DNA of 14,218 nucleotides, from assembly GCA_910587755.1 (NCBI GenBank), contig CAJUNZ010000074.1, positions 1-14,218 on the forward strand. Reading direction: 5' to 3'. Origin of the DNA: an uncultured Acetatifactor sp. GTDB lineage: Bacteria; Bacillota; Clostridia; Lachnospirales; Lachnospiraceae. The stretch's first letter is position 1. Every line of letters starts with the position of its first letter. A program made the translations under genes and the position numbers. The notes beneath the pieces were generated by a model, which saw only the letters and a list, made by a program, of their open reading frames with translations, was not told where the DNA came from and ran no database searches. Below are positions 1 through 6,684 of the stretch, in pieces.

Positions 1-2
1 AT

Positions 3-749
3 GGCGCTCAGCTCTACGGGCGCACCAAGCATGAATCCGGAAATCCGGACTGGTCCGACATGAAGCTGGTTCTGCTGACTCACAACGGCATTGTGGATTC
101 TGACATCTGGCTGAAATGCCAGCGGAAGCTGGAAAAGAATAAACAAATAACGAACAGTTACAGCAATCTCACCAGCTGGCTGGCCGGTAAAGTGATCTGC
201 GAAAAGTGCGGTCACACGATGACTACCATAAAAGGGAAAACAAACAAAACCGGCGAAATGCGCAGATATTTCAACTGTACAGGCAAGTCACACAAAAAGC
301 TCTGTACAGGGCCCAAAGTATCTATCTATGCCGAGGATTTGGAGAATATGGTCTATGACTGCATCTCCGAGAAGCTTTCCGACCTGGCCCAGACAAATCA
401 TCCTGCGCCAAAGGCCCATGCCGGGGAAATCAATGACTGTAAACTGAAAATCAAATCCATCGAAAAAGAGGAAAAGCAGCTCCTGGACACCATGCTGGCG
501 GGAGGCTTCAACGAAGATCTCCTTACTCTGGCCAACCAGAAAGCCTCACAGCTGAAAAGAGACCGGCTGGCTCTCTATGAACGTATGGAAGAATTAAAGA
601 ACATGCATTCAGAGACAAATAAAGTGATAGACCTGGCCAAATCCTGGAAGACGGCGGACTATGACCGAAAAAAAGCCGTTGCAATGATAATGATTCACCA
701 AATACACATCAGCGAAGACGGAAACGCCAAAATAGTCTGGAACCTTTAA
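3..749 (+). CDS. Large serine recombinase, C-terminal part (cut by window edge)
   Basis: The reading frame is open from the left edge; the first in-frame ATG (60) is internal, because the 19 codons before it read like family sequence (LYGRTKHESGNPDWSD). The 248 visible residues cover the end of the recombinase domain, then a zinc-ribbon with cysteines at about visible residues 66, 69, 92 and 101 (CEKC, then NC and LC), then a charged helical, coiled-coil-like tail with many Lys and Glu. This is the C-terminal layout of large serine recombinases that integrate and excise prophages and conjugative elements. The catalytic serine domain is upstream of the window, so activity cannot be judged. It is the only plus-strand gene here and converges on the ATPase gene. 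Such recombinases usually lie at one end of their element, so an attachment junction may be close. Confidence 0.85.
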   Translation, partial: GAQLYGRTKHESGNPDWSDMKLVLLTHNGIVDSDIWLKCQRKLEKNKQITNSYSNLTSWLAGKVICEKCGHTMTTIKGKTNKTGEMRRYFNCTGKSHKKLCTGPKVSIYAEDLENMVYDCISEKLSDLAQTNHPAPKAHAGEINDCKLKIKSIEKEEKQLLDTMLAGGFNEDLLTLANQKASQLKRDRLALYERMEELKNMHSETNKVIDLAKSWKTADYDRKKAVAMIMIHQIHISEDGNAKIVWNL

Positions 750-751
750 CC

Positions 752-801
752 GGCTGTCTTTGGAGAAAATTCTCCATGGAGAAAAATCTCCAAAGACAGC
801 C
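752..801. repeat. Nested palindrome after the recombinase gene
   Basis: Outer arms of 15 bases pair perfectly (752-766 and 787-801, GGCTGTCTTTGGAGA and its complement). The 20-base interior holds a second perfect palindrome, TTCTCCATGGAGAA (770-783). Two alternative small hairpins, GGAGAA-AA-TTCTCC (762-775) and GGAGA-AAAA-TCTCC (778-791), can form inside an outer 10-bp stem, which gives a cruciform or three-way shape. No T-run follows on either strand, so it is not a standard intrinsic terminator, although its place between convergent genes would suit one. It could also be a dispersed repeat or lie near a recombinase attachment site. Confidence 0.8.
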
Positions 802-867
802 TCCGTGTGTGCCTGGTCAAGCCCTCTGGCCACACTGTCCCCATCGCCATCCAGAGTAAATCTATTT

Positions 868-2508
868 CTATTGTTCCGTCTCACCCTCATACGGCTTTAT
901 CACCTCAAGGCCGCCATAAGTGAACTGCTCTATTTCACATTGATGTATCTTACTCTTTTTATCATAATTGATTCCAACCAACAATAGCTTTCCGCCGTAA
1001 TCCTGTAGTGCCTGTACATATTTCTGTTTTTTTATCTGACTGATGGCTCCCTCTGCAGAACGGTTCCATTTCAGCTCTATCAGCAGAGCAGGTTTATCGC
1101 AATGCTTTCTGGGAAGGAACACCATATCGGCAAATCCTTTTCCCGTGGGCAGTTCCCGTATCAAAATATAATCCTTTCTCGCGCTGTAATAAGCAAGCGT
1201 TATTACACAGCTTAGAGAATTTTCATCATGATAAGAGAGAATGGATGTGGAACCGGAATGAATGGCATCAATCCCTTCCGCCACGCTTTTCGCATCCATG
1301 TTTAATGTTGCATCCAGCAAAGCCTCCGAAGCCTTTACCGCATCGGCCACCTCTTTCCAGCCACTGCTCCGCACCGCCCGCAGGAATTCTGAGCGCACTT
1401 CATCATTGGGAATGCTGACTCTGCGGCTCTTTTCCTGATAGGTAAGATACCCCAGATGAACCAATAGCGTCAGGACATCATCCCTTCCCCTGAAACTTGT
1501 CATATCGTTCTGGAATGTCCCGGTATCAATTTCACAGCTTACGCCGCCCAGCATGGATATGATCGCATCCTTAAGGCCGTCAAAATTCATATCAATGTAC
1601 ACGCGCAGTGCTTCATAGGTTTCCGTACTGACCCAGTAGCTTTGAAAAGCTTTTTCCAGCATGGCATCCACTATTGACTTCGGATTATAGATATGCCCCG
1701 TCTGCCAGAACTCATACCCGTCATACCACCGCTTTGCCTCATCGAAGTTCATATGGTATTTTTTGCATAATTCCATAACGTCAGCCTCTGAAAAACCTAC
1801 ATATTTCGCCAGGCCTTTAGGCTCTGTCATGGAAAACTCATCAAAGATGTTAAGAGCGGAATGAGTACCGTATTTTTTAACGGGAAGAATTCCTGTCATA
1901 TAGGCAAGCTTCACATATGTCCTGTCTTTGAATAAGTCCCGCAGAAAATCCAGATAAGCTTTCTGGGCTTGTTTATCCTCCGGCGCTTCCCGAAAGATGC
2001 AGTCCCATTCGTCTATAATAAAAATGAACCCTTTTCTCTTCCCCTCATCCCTGGCAAATAAAGCGGCTAGCGCCATAGGAAGATTATTGAAGGAAAAGTC
2101 CTCTTCATTATAACCCAAAAGCTTCCCATACATACTCCGCAGTTCCTGCAAGAGCTGGCTCTCCATATAAGGAACCAGCTGTGCCGGTTTTCCCGCTCCC
2201 CGCAAAAACTGCTGGACATTGATAGAAAACACATCATATTGATTCAGATTTCCGACGTAGGAATCGTCTTTTGCGATTTCAAGTCCCTGGAACAGAAATC
2301 CGGAATCGCAGCTTCTGTCATAATAAGCGGTCAGCATCTCCGCCGTCAAAGATTTCCCAAATCGGCGGGGACGGCTGACGCAGAGGTATCTTTTCCGCTT
2401 TCCGATTCTATTGTTGGTAAAAGCAAGTATGCCTGACTGGTCAATATAGATATCGTCATTAATAGAAATCTTAAAGGCTTCATTTCCAGGATTGATGTAA
2501 AATCCCAT
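868..2508 (-). CDS. AAA-ATPase-like protein with C-terminal PD-(D/E)XK nuclease-like domain
   Basis: This 546-residue protein belongs to the large family with an N-terminal AAA-ATPase-like domain and a C-terminal PDDEXK_9-type domain. Visible features are a divergent Walker A (RPRRFGKS, residues 46-53), a Walker B (FIIDEWD, 163-169), the conserved AYMTGILPVKKYGTHSALN block (202-220) and WYDGY (261-265). The nuclease-like core has D461 after GKGFA and the pair E478/K480 in LLIELKW. The start is supported by GGGAGG eight bases upstream of ATG 2508. These proteins are abundant and often multicopy in Clostridia and Bacteroidetes. Their biological role is not settled; mobile-element or defence roles are guesses. 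Third codon positions look more AT-rich than in the genes to the right, which suggests an accessory origin. Confidence 0.9.
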   Translation of the reverse strand: MGFYINPGNEAFKISINDDIYIDQSGILAFTNNRIGKRKRYLCVSRPRRFGKSLTAEMLTAYYDRSCDSGFLFQGLEIAKDDSYVGNLNQYDVFSINVQQFLRGAGKPAQLVPYMESQLLQELRSMYGKLLGYNEEDFSFNNLPMALAALFARDEGKRKGFIFIIDEWDCIFREAPEDKQAQKAYLDFLRDLFKDRTYVKLAYMTGILPVKKYGTHSALNIFDEFSMTEPKGLAKYVGFSEADVMELCKKYHMNFDEAKRWYDGYEFWQTGHIYNPKSIVDAMLEKAFQSYWVSTETYEALRVYIDMNFDGLKDAIISMLGGVSCEIDTGTFQNDMTSFRGRDDVLTLLVHLGYLTYQEKSRRVSIPNDEVRSEFLRAVRSSGWKEVADAVKASEALLDATLNMDAKSVAEGIDAIHSGSTSILSYHDENSLSCVITLAYYSARKDYILIRELPTGKGFADMVFLPRKHCDKPALLIELKWNRSAEGAISQIKKQKYVQALQDYGGKLLLVGINYDKKSKIHQCEIEQFTYGGLEVIKPYEGETEQ

Positions 2509-2587
2509 ATCAACTGCCTCCCGCCCAATCTATGGATTCCCTCTTGTGTCTCCATTGCATTATCATTCCCTACCCTCTTCCCTGCCA

Positions 2588-2618
2588 ATAATAATGATAC
2601 ACTAACTTCCTGTGTCAA
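2588..2618 (-). promoter_or_regulatory. Probable sigma-A promoter of the AAA-ATPase gene
   Basis: On the minus strand a perfect TTGACA (2613-2618) is followed by TATTAT (2588-2593). The 19-base spacer is longer than ideal. It lies about 80 bases upstream of the ATPase start and downstream of the cotJC stop, so the ATPase gene is probably transcribed separately from the coat operon. Confidence 0.5.
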
Positions 2619-2668
2619 CATTTTACCATATACCAGACCGCGTTTCAATGTACAGGCTCAAAATCTGC

Positions 2669-3247
2669 TCAAAATATACCTGCCTCCTTTACTGAAATCC
2701 CACTTAACTTTGCCCGGTTCGCTTCGCCGAACCTCTGGAAGTGCACAATCTCTCTCGCCCGCAGGAACTTAATGGGTTCACACACATCCGGCTCTGTTAT
2801 CAGACGAAGAATGTTCTCATAAGTGGACCTGGCCTTCTGTTCTGCCGCCAGATCCTCCGTCAGATCCGTAACAGGATCTCCTTTCACCTGGAACTCACAG
2901 GCATTAAAGGGGATTCCGGCCGCCGCTGTGGGCCATACTCCCAAAGTATGATCCACATAATAGGTGGCAAATCCGCTCTTTTCAATCTCCTCCATGGACA
3001 GATTGCGGGTCAGCTGGTGTACGATGGCTGAAACCATCTCCATATGAGCCAGTTCCTCGGTGCCTATATCCGTGAGCAGCCCTGCCACCTCCCTGTATGG
3101 CATGGAATAACGCTGGGACAGATACCTCATGCTGGCAGCCAGTTCTCCGTCAGGCCCGCCGAACTGAGAAATGATCACCTGGGCCAGTTTTGCATTGGGT
3201 TCCTTGATATTTACAGGAAATTGTAATCTCTTCTCATAACTCCACAT
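2669..3247 (-). CDS. cotJC: Spore coat protein CotJC, manganese-catalase-like
   Basis: The 192-residue protein matches CotJC along its whole length, starting MWSYEKRLQFPV and including GGPDGELAASMRYL, LLTDIGTEELAHMEM and REIVHFQRF. It has the ferritin-like four-helix metal-ligand pattern of manganese catalases: E35, E65-x-x-H68, E136, and E166-x-x-H169. CotJC is a component of the inner spore coat; peroxide removal is plausible from the fold but is not shown by the sequence. Its ATG directly follows the cotJB stop (TAAATG), so translation is probably coupled. It is the last gene of the cotJ operon. I see no clear intrinsic terminator after it, only a short direct repeat TTTTGAGC. Confidence 0.95.
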   Translation of the reverse strand: MWSYEKRLQFPVNIKEPNAKLAQVIISQFGGPDGELAASMRYLSQRYSMPYREVAGLLTDIGTEELAHMEMVSAIVHQLTRNLSMEEIEKSGFATYYVDHTLGVWPTAAAGIPFNACEFQVKGDPVTDLTEDLAAEQKARSTYENILRLITEPDVCEPIKFLRAREIVHFQRFGEANRAKLSGISVKEAGIF

Positions 3248-3502
3248 TTAGCCGCACTCTCCTTCCCAGGGCAGAGGCGCCGCCCCCCATCTCCACTCCT
3301 TGTTGCAGTCAGCCAGCCTGGTATTGAGAGGAAAATATTTCTGGGAAAACTCCTTCTCCATCTGGACCTTTATCTTGTTGTAATGGTTGAAATACTCCAT
3401 GGCATTGCGGTCATCGGGATGAGTGTCCAGAAAAAGTATCAGTTCCGTCAGCACAAAATCGGCTATTCCGATATCCCGCAGCAGCTGTTCCCTGTTTCCC
3501 AT
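3248..3502 (-). CDS. cotJB: Spore coat protein CotJB
   Basis: This small protein of 84 residues has the CotJB core: DFVLTELILFLDTHPDD near the start, then FNHYNK, a KYFPL segment and a Trp/Pro-rich end (APLPWEGE). In Bacillus the CotJ proteins assemble together in the coat. I place the start at 3502, three codons inside the longest frame, because AAGGAG lies nine bases upstream of that ATG, while the outer ATG at 3511 abuts the same AGGAG with no spacing. The chosen ATG overlaps the cotJA stop by one base (TAATG), a normal coupling arrangement. The stop is immediately followed by the cotJC start. Confidence 0.93.
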   Translation of the reverse strand: MGNREQLLRDIGIADFVLTELILFLDTHPDDRNAMEYFNHYNKIKVQMEKEFSQKYFPLNTRLADCNKEWRWGAAPLPWEGECG

Positions 3503-3669
3503 TACACACATCTCCTTCCCGTGAAAGGCTTGTTCAGTTCCGGAAATATGGTGCCGTTGCAGTAAGCCTTCTCCAGATCCTCATACACTCTGTCAAACTT
3601 CTGCCAGGGCACATATGCCATCGCCAGAGGAAATTTATCAATATGATTCTCCTTCATACGTTCCTGCAT
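3502..3669 (-). CDS. cotJA: Spore coat associated protein CotJA
   Basis: A short protein of 55 residues carrying the CotJA signature PLAMAYVPWQKF, followed by GTIFPELNKPF. It is the first gene of cotJABC. The start at 3669 is preferred over the upstream ATG at 3684 because AAGGGG (3676-3681) sits six bases before it, while the outer ATG has no Shine-Dalgarno sequence. Genes of this type are transcribed in the mother cell under sigma-E in Bacillus. Here only a poor sigma-E-like pair is visible (GTATGAT at 3708-3714 and GTATATTG at 3686-3693), and its expected transcript start would fall on the ribosome binding site, so the promoter remains unassigned. Confidence 0.92.
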   Translation of the reverse strand: MQERMKENHIDKFPLAMAYVPWQKFDRVYEDLEKAYCNGTIFPELNKPFTGRRCV

Positions 3670-3715
3670 TTTGGTCCCCTTCATGCAATATACTTTTATT
3701 TAATCCTATCATACG

Positions 3716-3774
3716 AAAAAAACAAAAAAATTGTGCATGGCACATTATGCTCTGCACAATATGCCATACACAAT
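3716..3774 (-). terminator. Strong intrinsic terminator after the germination gene
   Basis: On the minus strand 3774-3754 and 3750-3730 form a 21-bp stem with a three-base loop. Three of the pairs are G-U wobbles that exist only in the minus-strand RNA; the plus-strand RNA would have A-C mismatches there. The stem is followed by seven T, one G and seven T (3729-3716). This fixes the direction. It ends transcription from the spoVAF-like gene and insulates cotJABC from the run upstream. Confidence 0.93.
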
Positions 3775-3830
3775 ACCACACAGCCGGGAAATCTTTTATG
3801 ACTGAATCTTCTGAAAAATTTCGCCGATAA

Positions 3831-5288
3831 TTACTTTCCCCCGTCCTTCAAAGCTCCTGGAAGCCTCCGGCGCAGCAGCCGGTTTTTCAGATTTTTCCAG
3901 TTAAAGGGAATCAGCGGATAGATATAGCTCTTGTGGGACACGGTTCTGTTGCAGCAAACTGACAGAAGTGACAGCAGAATTCCCCCCGCGTACCCCCACA
4001 CTCCCAGCCACTGGGTCAAAAGCAGGGTGATAATGCGCAGAAATTTCAGCGCGTACCCCAGTTCATAGTTGGACTGGGTGTAGTTGGCGATGGCCACAAA
4101 AGCCATATATAACATAACCTCGGCGGAAAACCATCCGCTGTTCACAGAAAATTCCCCCAGGACTAAGGCGGCCATAACGCTCAGAGGCGTGCTGAGCATG
4201 TTGGGGGTATTCACGGCGGCCAGTTTCAGTCCGTCTATGGCCAGCTCCAGCAGCAAAAACTGCCAGATCAGCGGCAGGTTGGGCTCCTCCTTCAGCACAA
4301 TAAAAGAAAAGCTCTCCGGTATGAACTGGCTGTTGTTCATCAGCAGCAGGAAAGTGGGCGTCACCAGGTAGGTCAGCAGACAGATCAGGAACCTTGTCAC
4401 CCTTAGATAAGTCCCTGTGACAGGGGGAAAATAATAGTCATCCGCCTCCTCGGTAACATCAAAAATGGTGGTGGGCAGTATCATGGCAGAGGGAGAATTG
4501 TCCACCAGGATCACAATATTTCCCTCCAGTACCTGGGCCGCCGCCGCGTCCGGCCGTTCTGTGTACTTAAATTTGGGAAACGGATTGTACCACTTTCTCT
4601 GGTACAGACATTCCGCCAGAGATTCCTGGTTCATAGTCAGGGAATCCACCTGAATATCCTGGATCTTCTCCTTAATCTCCTGCAGAAATTTCCTGTCCAC
4701 CCGCTCCTGCATATAGCACAGGACAATGTCCGTCCGGGAACTCTCGCCGGCGCTGAGCATTTCCATGCACAGGTCGGCGCTCCTGATCCTGCGGCGGATC
4801 AGAGCCGTGTTGGACACCAGCGTTTCCACAAAACCGTCCTTGGATCCCCGGAGCACTTTATCCTTTTCCGGTTCCTCCACGCCCCTGGCCGGGTAAGTTC
4901 TGGAATCAATCAGCAGTGCCTTATCGTAACCATCGATCAAAAGCACAAAAATTCCTGACAACAGAGAATGGACCAGTCCGCTGTACTTATCCTCCAGATC
5001 CACCTCCACATAGGGAGTGAACTGTTTTGACAGGCCATGCATATCCTGGGGCAGTTTGTCTGCTGTCAGATCCATAAAATACTGCAGCAGCTTCTGCACC
5101 AGATCATCCTTGCAGAAACCATCCACCAGGTACATACAGGCCTCTCTTCCGCCAATCTGTACCACCCGGTAAATGATGTCGAAATTTTTGTCCGCCTCCA
5201 GGACTGCATTCAGATATGTCATATCCTCCTGCAGGGAGCCAGTGAGCCTTTTCTGCTCCGCTCCGTTTCCATCCATATGTTCACTCAA
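3831..5288 (-). CDS. spoVAF: GerA-family spore germination protein, SpoVAF-like
   Basis: The protein has the GerA-family layout: a soluble N-terminal half with RGSKDGFVETLVSNTALIRR (about residues 148-167), a central NSPSAMILPTTIFD and EEADDYY, then about five membrane spans from residue 295 to the end. The block ELAIDGLKLAAVNTPNMLST and the later YELGYALKFLRI resemble SpoVAF more than GerAA. Related proteins form oligomeric ion channels in the inner spore membrane that take part in germination. No B or C subunit genes accompany it. The start is uncertain. TTG 5288 has GGAGGG eight bases upstream and gives 485 residues, the usual family length. ATG 5276 is weaker. TTG 5426 (AAAGGA, five bases away) would add 46 residues with a lipobox-like stretch. 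The frame upstream of 5426 overlaps dut and is not coding. Confidence 0.85.
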   Translation of the reverse strand: MSEHMDGNGAEQKRLTGSLQEDMTYLNAVLEADKNFDIIYRVVQIGGREACMYLVDGFCKDDLVQKLLQYFMDLTADKLPQDMHGLSKQFTPYVEVDLEDKYSGLVHSLLSGIFVLLIDGYDKALLIDSRTYPARGVEEPEKDKVLRGSKDGFVETLVSNTALIRRRIRSADLCMEMLSAGESSRTDIVLCYMQERVDRKFLQEIKEKIQDIQVDSLTMNQESLAECLYQRKWYNPFPKFKYTERPDAAAAQVLEGNIVILVDNSPSAMILPTTIFDVTEEADDYYFPPVTGTYLRVTRFLICLLTYLVTPTFLLLMNNSQFIPESFSFIVLKEEPNLPLIWQFLLLELAIDGLKLAAVNTPNMLSTPLSVMAALVLGEFSVNSGWFSAEVMLYMAFVAIANYTQSNYELGYALKFLRIITLLLTQWLGVWGYAGGILLSLLSVCCNRTVSHKSYIYPLIPFNWKNLKNRLLRRRLPGALKDGGK

Positions 5289-5454
5289 AATAAGCGCCCT
5301 CCAGCCTTCCTTGTCTTTCCCGGAGGCCGGCATGCCCGTGCTCTGCACGCTGCAGCCGGATATCCGGGACAGAATTAGAATGGCCAAAAAGGGAGCCGGA
5401 TATTCTGTTTTTCCGCTAAGTTTCAAAAATATCCTTTGAGCATGGATGGTGTCT

Positions 5455-5967
5455 TTACGGTCCTGTGCTTCCCAGGCCCCCGGTGCGTATACCCTCCACA
5501 TGGTCGTCCACGGTGATCCCGTACTCCAGAAATATGCCCTGGGCAAATCCCATTCCCTGGGAGATTTCCACCCTTCTGCCCTCCCTGGAATCATTGGTGA
5601 GCTTAAGGAAAATATGTCCTTCGTTCGCGGCGTCATAATAGTCGCTGTCAATGATCCCCACCGTGTTGTCCAGCTGCAGACGGAACTTAAACCCCATCCC
5701 GCTCCTGGGGTAAAGCTTCAGCACCCACCCCTCTTCCATTCTCACACGGATTCCCGTGGGCACCCTGATACTCTTCCCCGGCGGCAGGGAAAATGAAAAA
5801 GGAGCAAAAAAATCATAGCCCGCGCTGCCCCCGGTGGCCCGCACCGGCAGATGCAGTTTATCATACATCTCCTCCGCCTGCTCCCGGGTATACTGAGAAA
5901 ACTCCTCCGTGACAGCGCCGATGAAATTTTCCGGGCTCACTTTAAAAAACTGGGCAATCCTCTTCAT
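5455..5967 (-). CDS. dut: dUTP diphosphatase, trimeric type
   Basis: A 170-residue dUTPase that hydrolyses dUTP to dUMP and pyrophosphate, keeping uracil out of DNA and feeding dTMP synthesis. All five motifs are present in order: GSAGYDFFA (47-55), PRSGMGFK (87-94), GIIDSDYYDA (105-114), GMGFAQGIF (138-146) and RTGGLGSTG (161-169). In motif V the usual phenylalanine that stacks on the uracil is replaced by leucine. About 45 residues precede motif I, an N-terminal extension rich in charged helix. The start at 5967 is set by AAGGAGG just upstream; the longer frame would translate the tandem repeat. It lies downstream of nrdG with a 156-base gap, so deoxynucleotide reduction and dUTP clearance share a strand and possibly a transcript. 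Confidence 0.93.
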   Translation of the reverse strand: MKRIAQFFKVSPENFIGAVTEEFSQYTREQAEEMYDKLHLPVRATGGSAGYDFFAPFSFSLPPGKSIRVPTGIRVRMEEGWVLKLYPRSGMGFKFRLQLDNTVGIIDSDYYDAANEGHIFLKLTNDSREGRRVEISQGMGFAQGIFLEYGITVDDHVEGIRTGGLGSTGP

Positions 5968-6027
5968 ATCTCCTCCTTCCGGTTTTCCACCGGCAAGTCT
6001 TTGTCCTGCGTACCATCCGGTCTGAAT

Positions 6028-6100
6028 CTGAAAACATTTTCCGCCTCGCTTCCGGCTTCCGCCTGAAAACATTTTCCGCCTCGCTTCCGGCTTCCGCCTG
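6028..6100. repeat. Perfect 35-bp tandem repeat between nrdG and dut
   Basis: Positions 6028-6062 and 6063-6097 are identical, and the identity continues for three more bases. A decayed fragment of a further copy follows (GGAAAGCATT, about 6100-6109). Each unit holds a small inverted repeat, GAAAACATTTTC, and a GC-rich stretch with CTTCCGGCTTCCGC. The unit is not a multiple of three and lies in the leader of dut, so it is not protein-coding. Identical copies suggest a recent duplication. Confidence 0.95.
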
Positions 6101-6123
6101 GAAAGCATTCACAGAAAAGGAAA

Positions 6124-6684
6124 TCAGCTGCAGCACCCGCGCCTTCCGCCAGGCCCCACCGCCTCCCTGTACTCCTGCCCATAGCTGCCGCAGTGAAGCA
6201 CAGGAACGGAGGGATCCTCCCCTGCCAGAGAGCCGGGAACATCAATCACCCTCTGGTTGGCGCTGCCCTTCCACTGAAGCTTTACATCCCGCTCCTCCAT
6301 ATGGAACTCCCCGTCCACAAGCACATCCACATATTTCATCAGCGGATCCCGGAACAGCTCCTCCCAGCTGTCCCCCGTGTAGAGCCAGATGGTCTTGCCG
6401 GGATATTTTTCCTTTATCTCGGCCATAAGATTTTTCAAATCCTCCCGATTGGCCGGGTGCAGGGGATCCCCCCCGGAGAAAGTGATCCCGGATATATAGC
6501 TCTTGTCCAGCTGGCCGAAAATCTCTTCCCTGGCCCCCTGGTCAAAAGGTATGCCCCCCTCAGGATCCCAGGTCACAGGGTTATGGCAGCCCCTGCAGTG
6601 GTGGCTGCAGCCTGCCACCCAGAGCACCACACGCAGCCCGTCCCCGTTCAGCATATCATCCGTCGTAATATTGTGGTATCTCAC
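6124..6684 (-). CDS. nrdG: Anaerobic ribonucleoside-triphosphate reductase activating protein
   Basis: A 186-residue radical SAM enzyme that installs the glycyl radical on NrdD. The iron-sulfur cluster motif C26-x3-C30-x2-C33 is seen in AGCSHHCRGCHNP, followed by FSGGDPL, the SAM-binding Gly-Gly segment. The C-terminal part has VDVLVDGEF and GSANQRVIDV, typical of the family. The start is GTG at 6684 with AAGGAAG about six bases upstream, overlapping the nrdD stop by four bases (GTGA), so translation is coupled. The C terminus runs past the usual end (GPGGRRGCCS), with two adjacent cysteines that are not part of the known cluster motif. Confidence 0.95.
   Translation of the reverse strand: MRYHNITTDDMLNGDGLRVVLWVAGCSHHCRGCHNPVTWDPEGGIPFDQGAREEIFGQLDKSYISGITFSGGDPLHPANREDLKNLMAEIKEKYPGKTIWLYTGDSWEELFRDPLMKYVDVLVDGEFHMEERDVKLQWKGSANQRVIDVPGSLAGEDPSVPVLHCGSYGQEYREAVGPGGRRGCCS

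Noticed and set aside
609..890. 93-codon minus-strand frame across the palindrome
   Set aside because: It overlaps the recombinase end antisense and runs through the palindrome; no ribosome binding site or family was seen.
3686..3714. Sigma-E promoter of cotJABC
   Set aside because: The hexamers match poorly and the implied start would fall on the cotJA ribosome binding site, so I did not list it as a feature.
5427..5651. N-terminal extension of the SpoVAF-like frame to ATG 5651
   Set aside because: Most of this stretch lies out of frame inside the conserved dut gene and does not resemble the GerA family.
5968..6108. N-terminal extension of dut through the tandem repeat
   Set aside because: The internal ATG at 5967 has a strong AAGGAGG site, and the upstream translation is a repeat-derived basic stretch not known in dUTPases.
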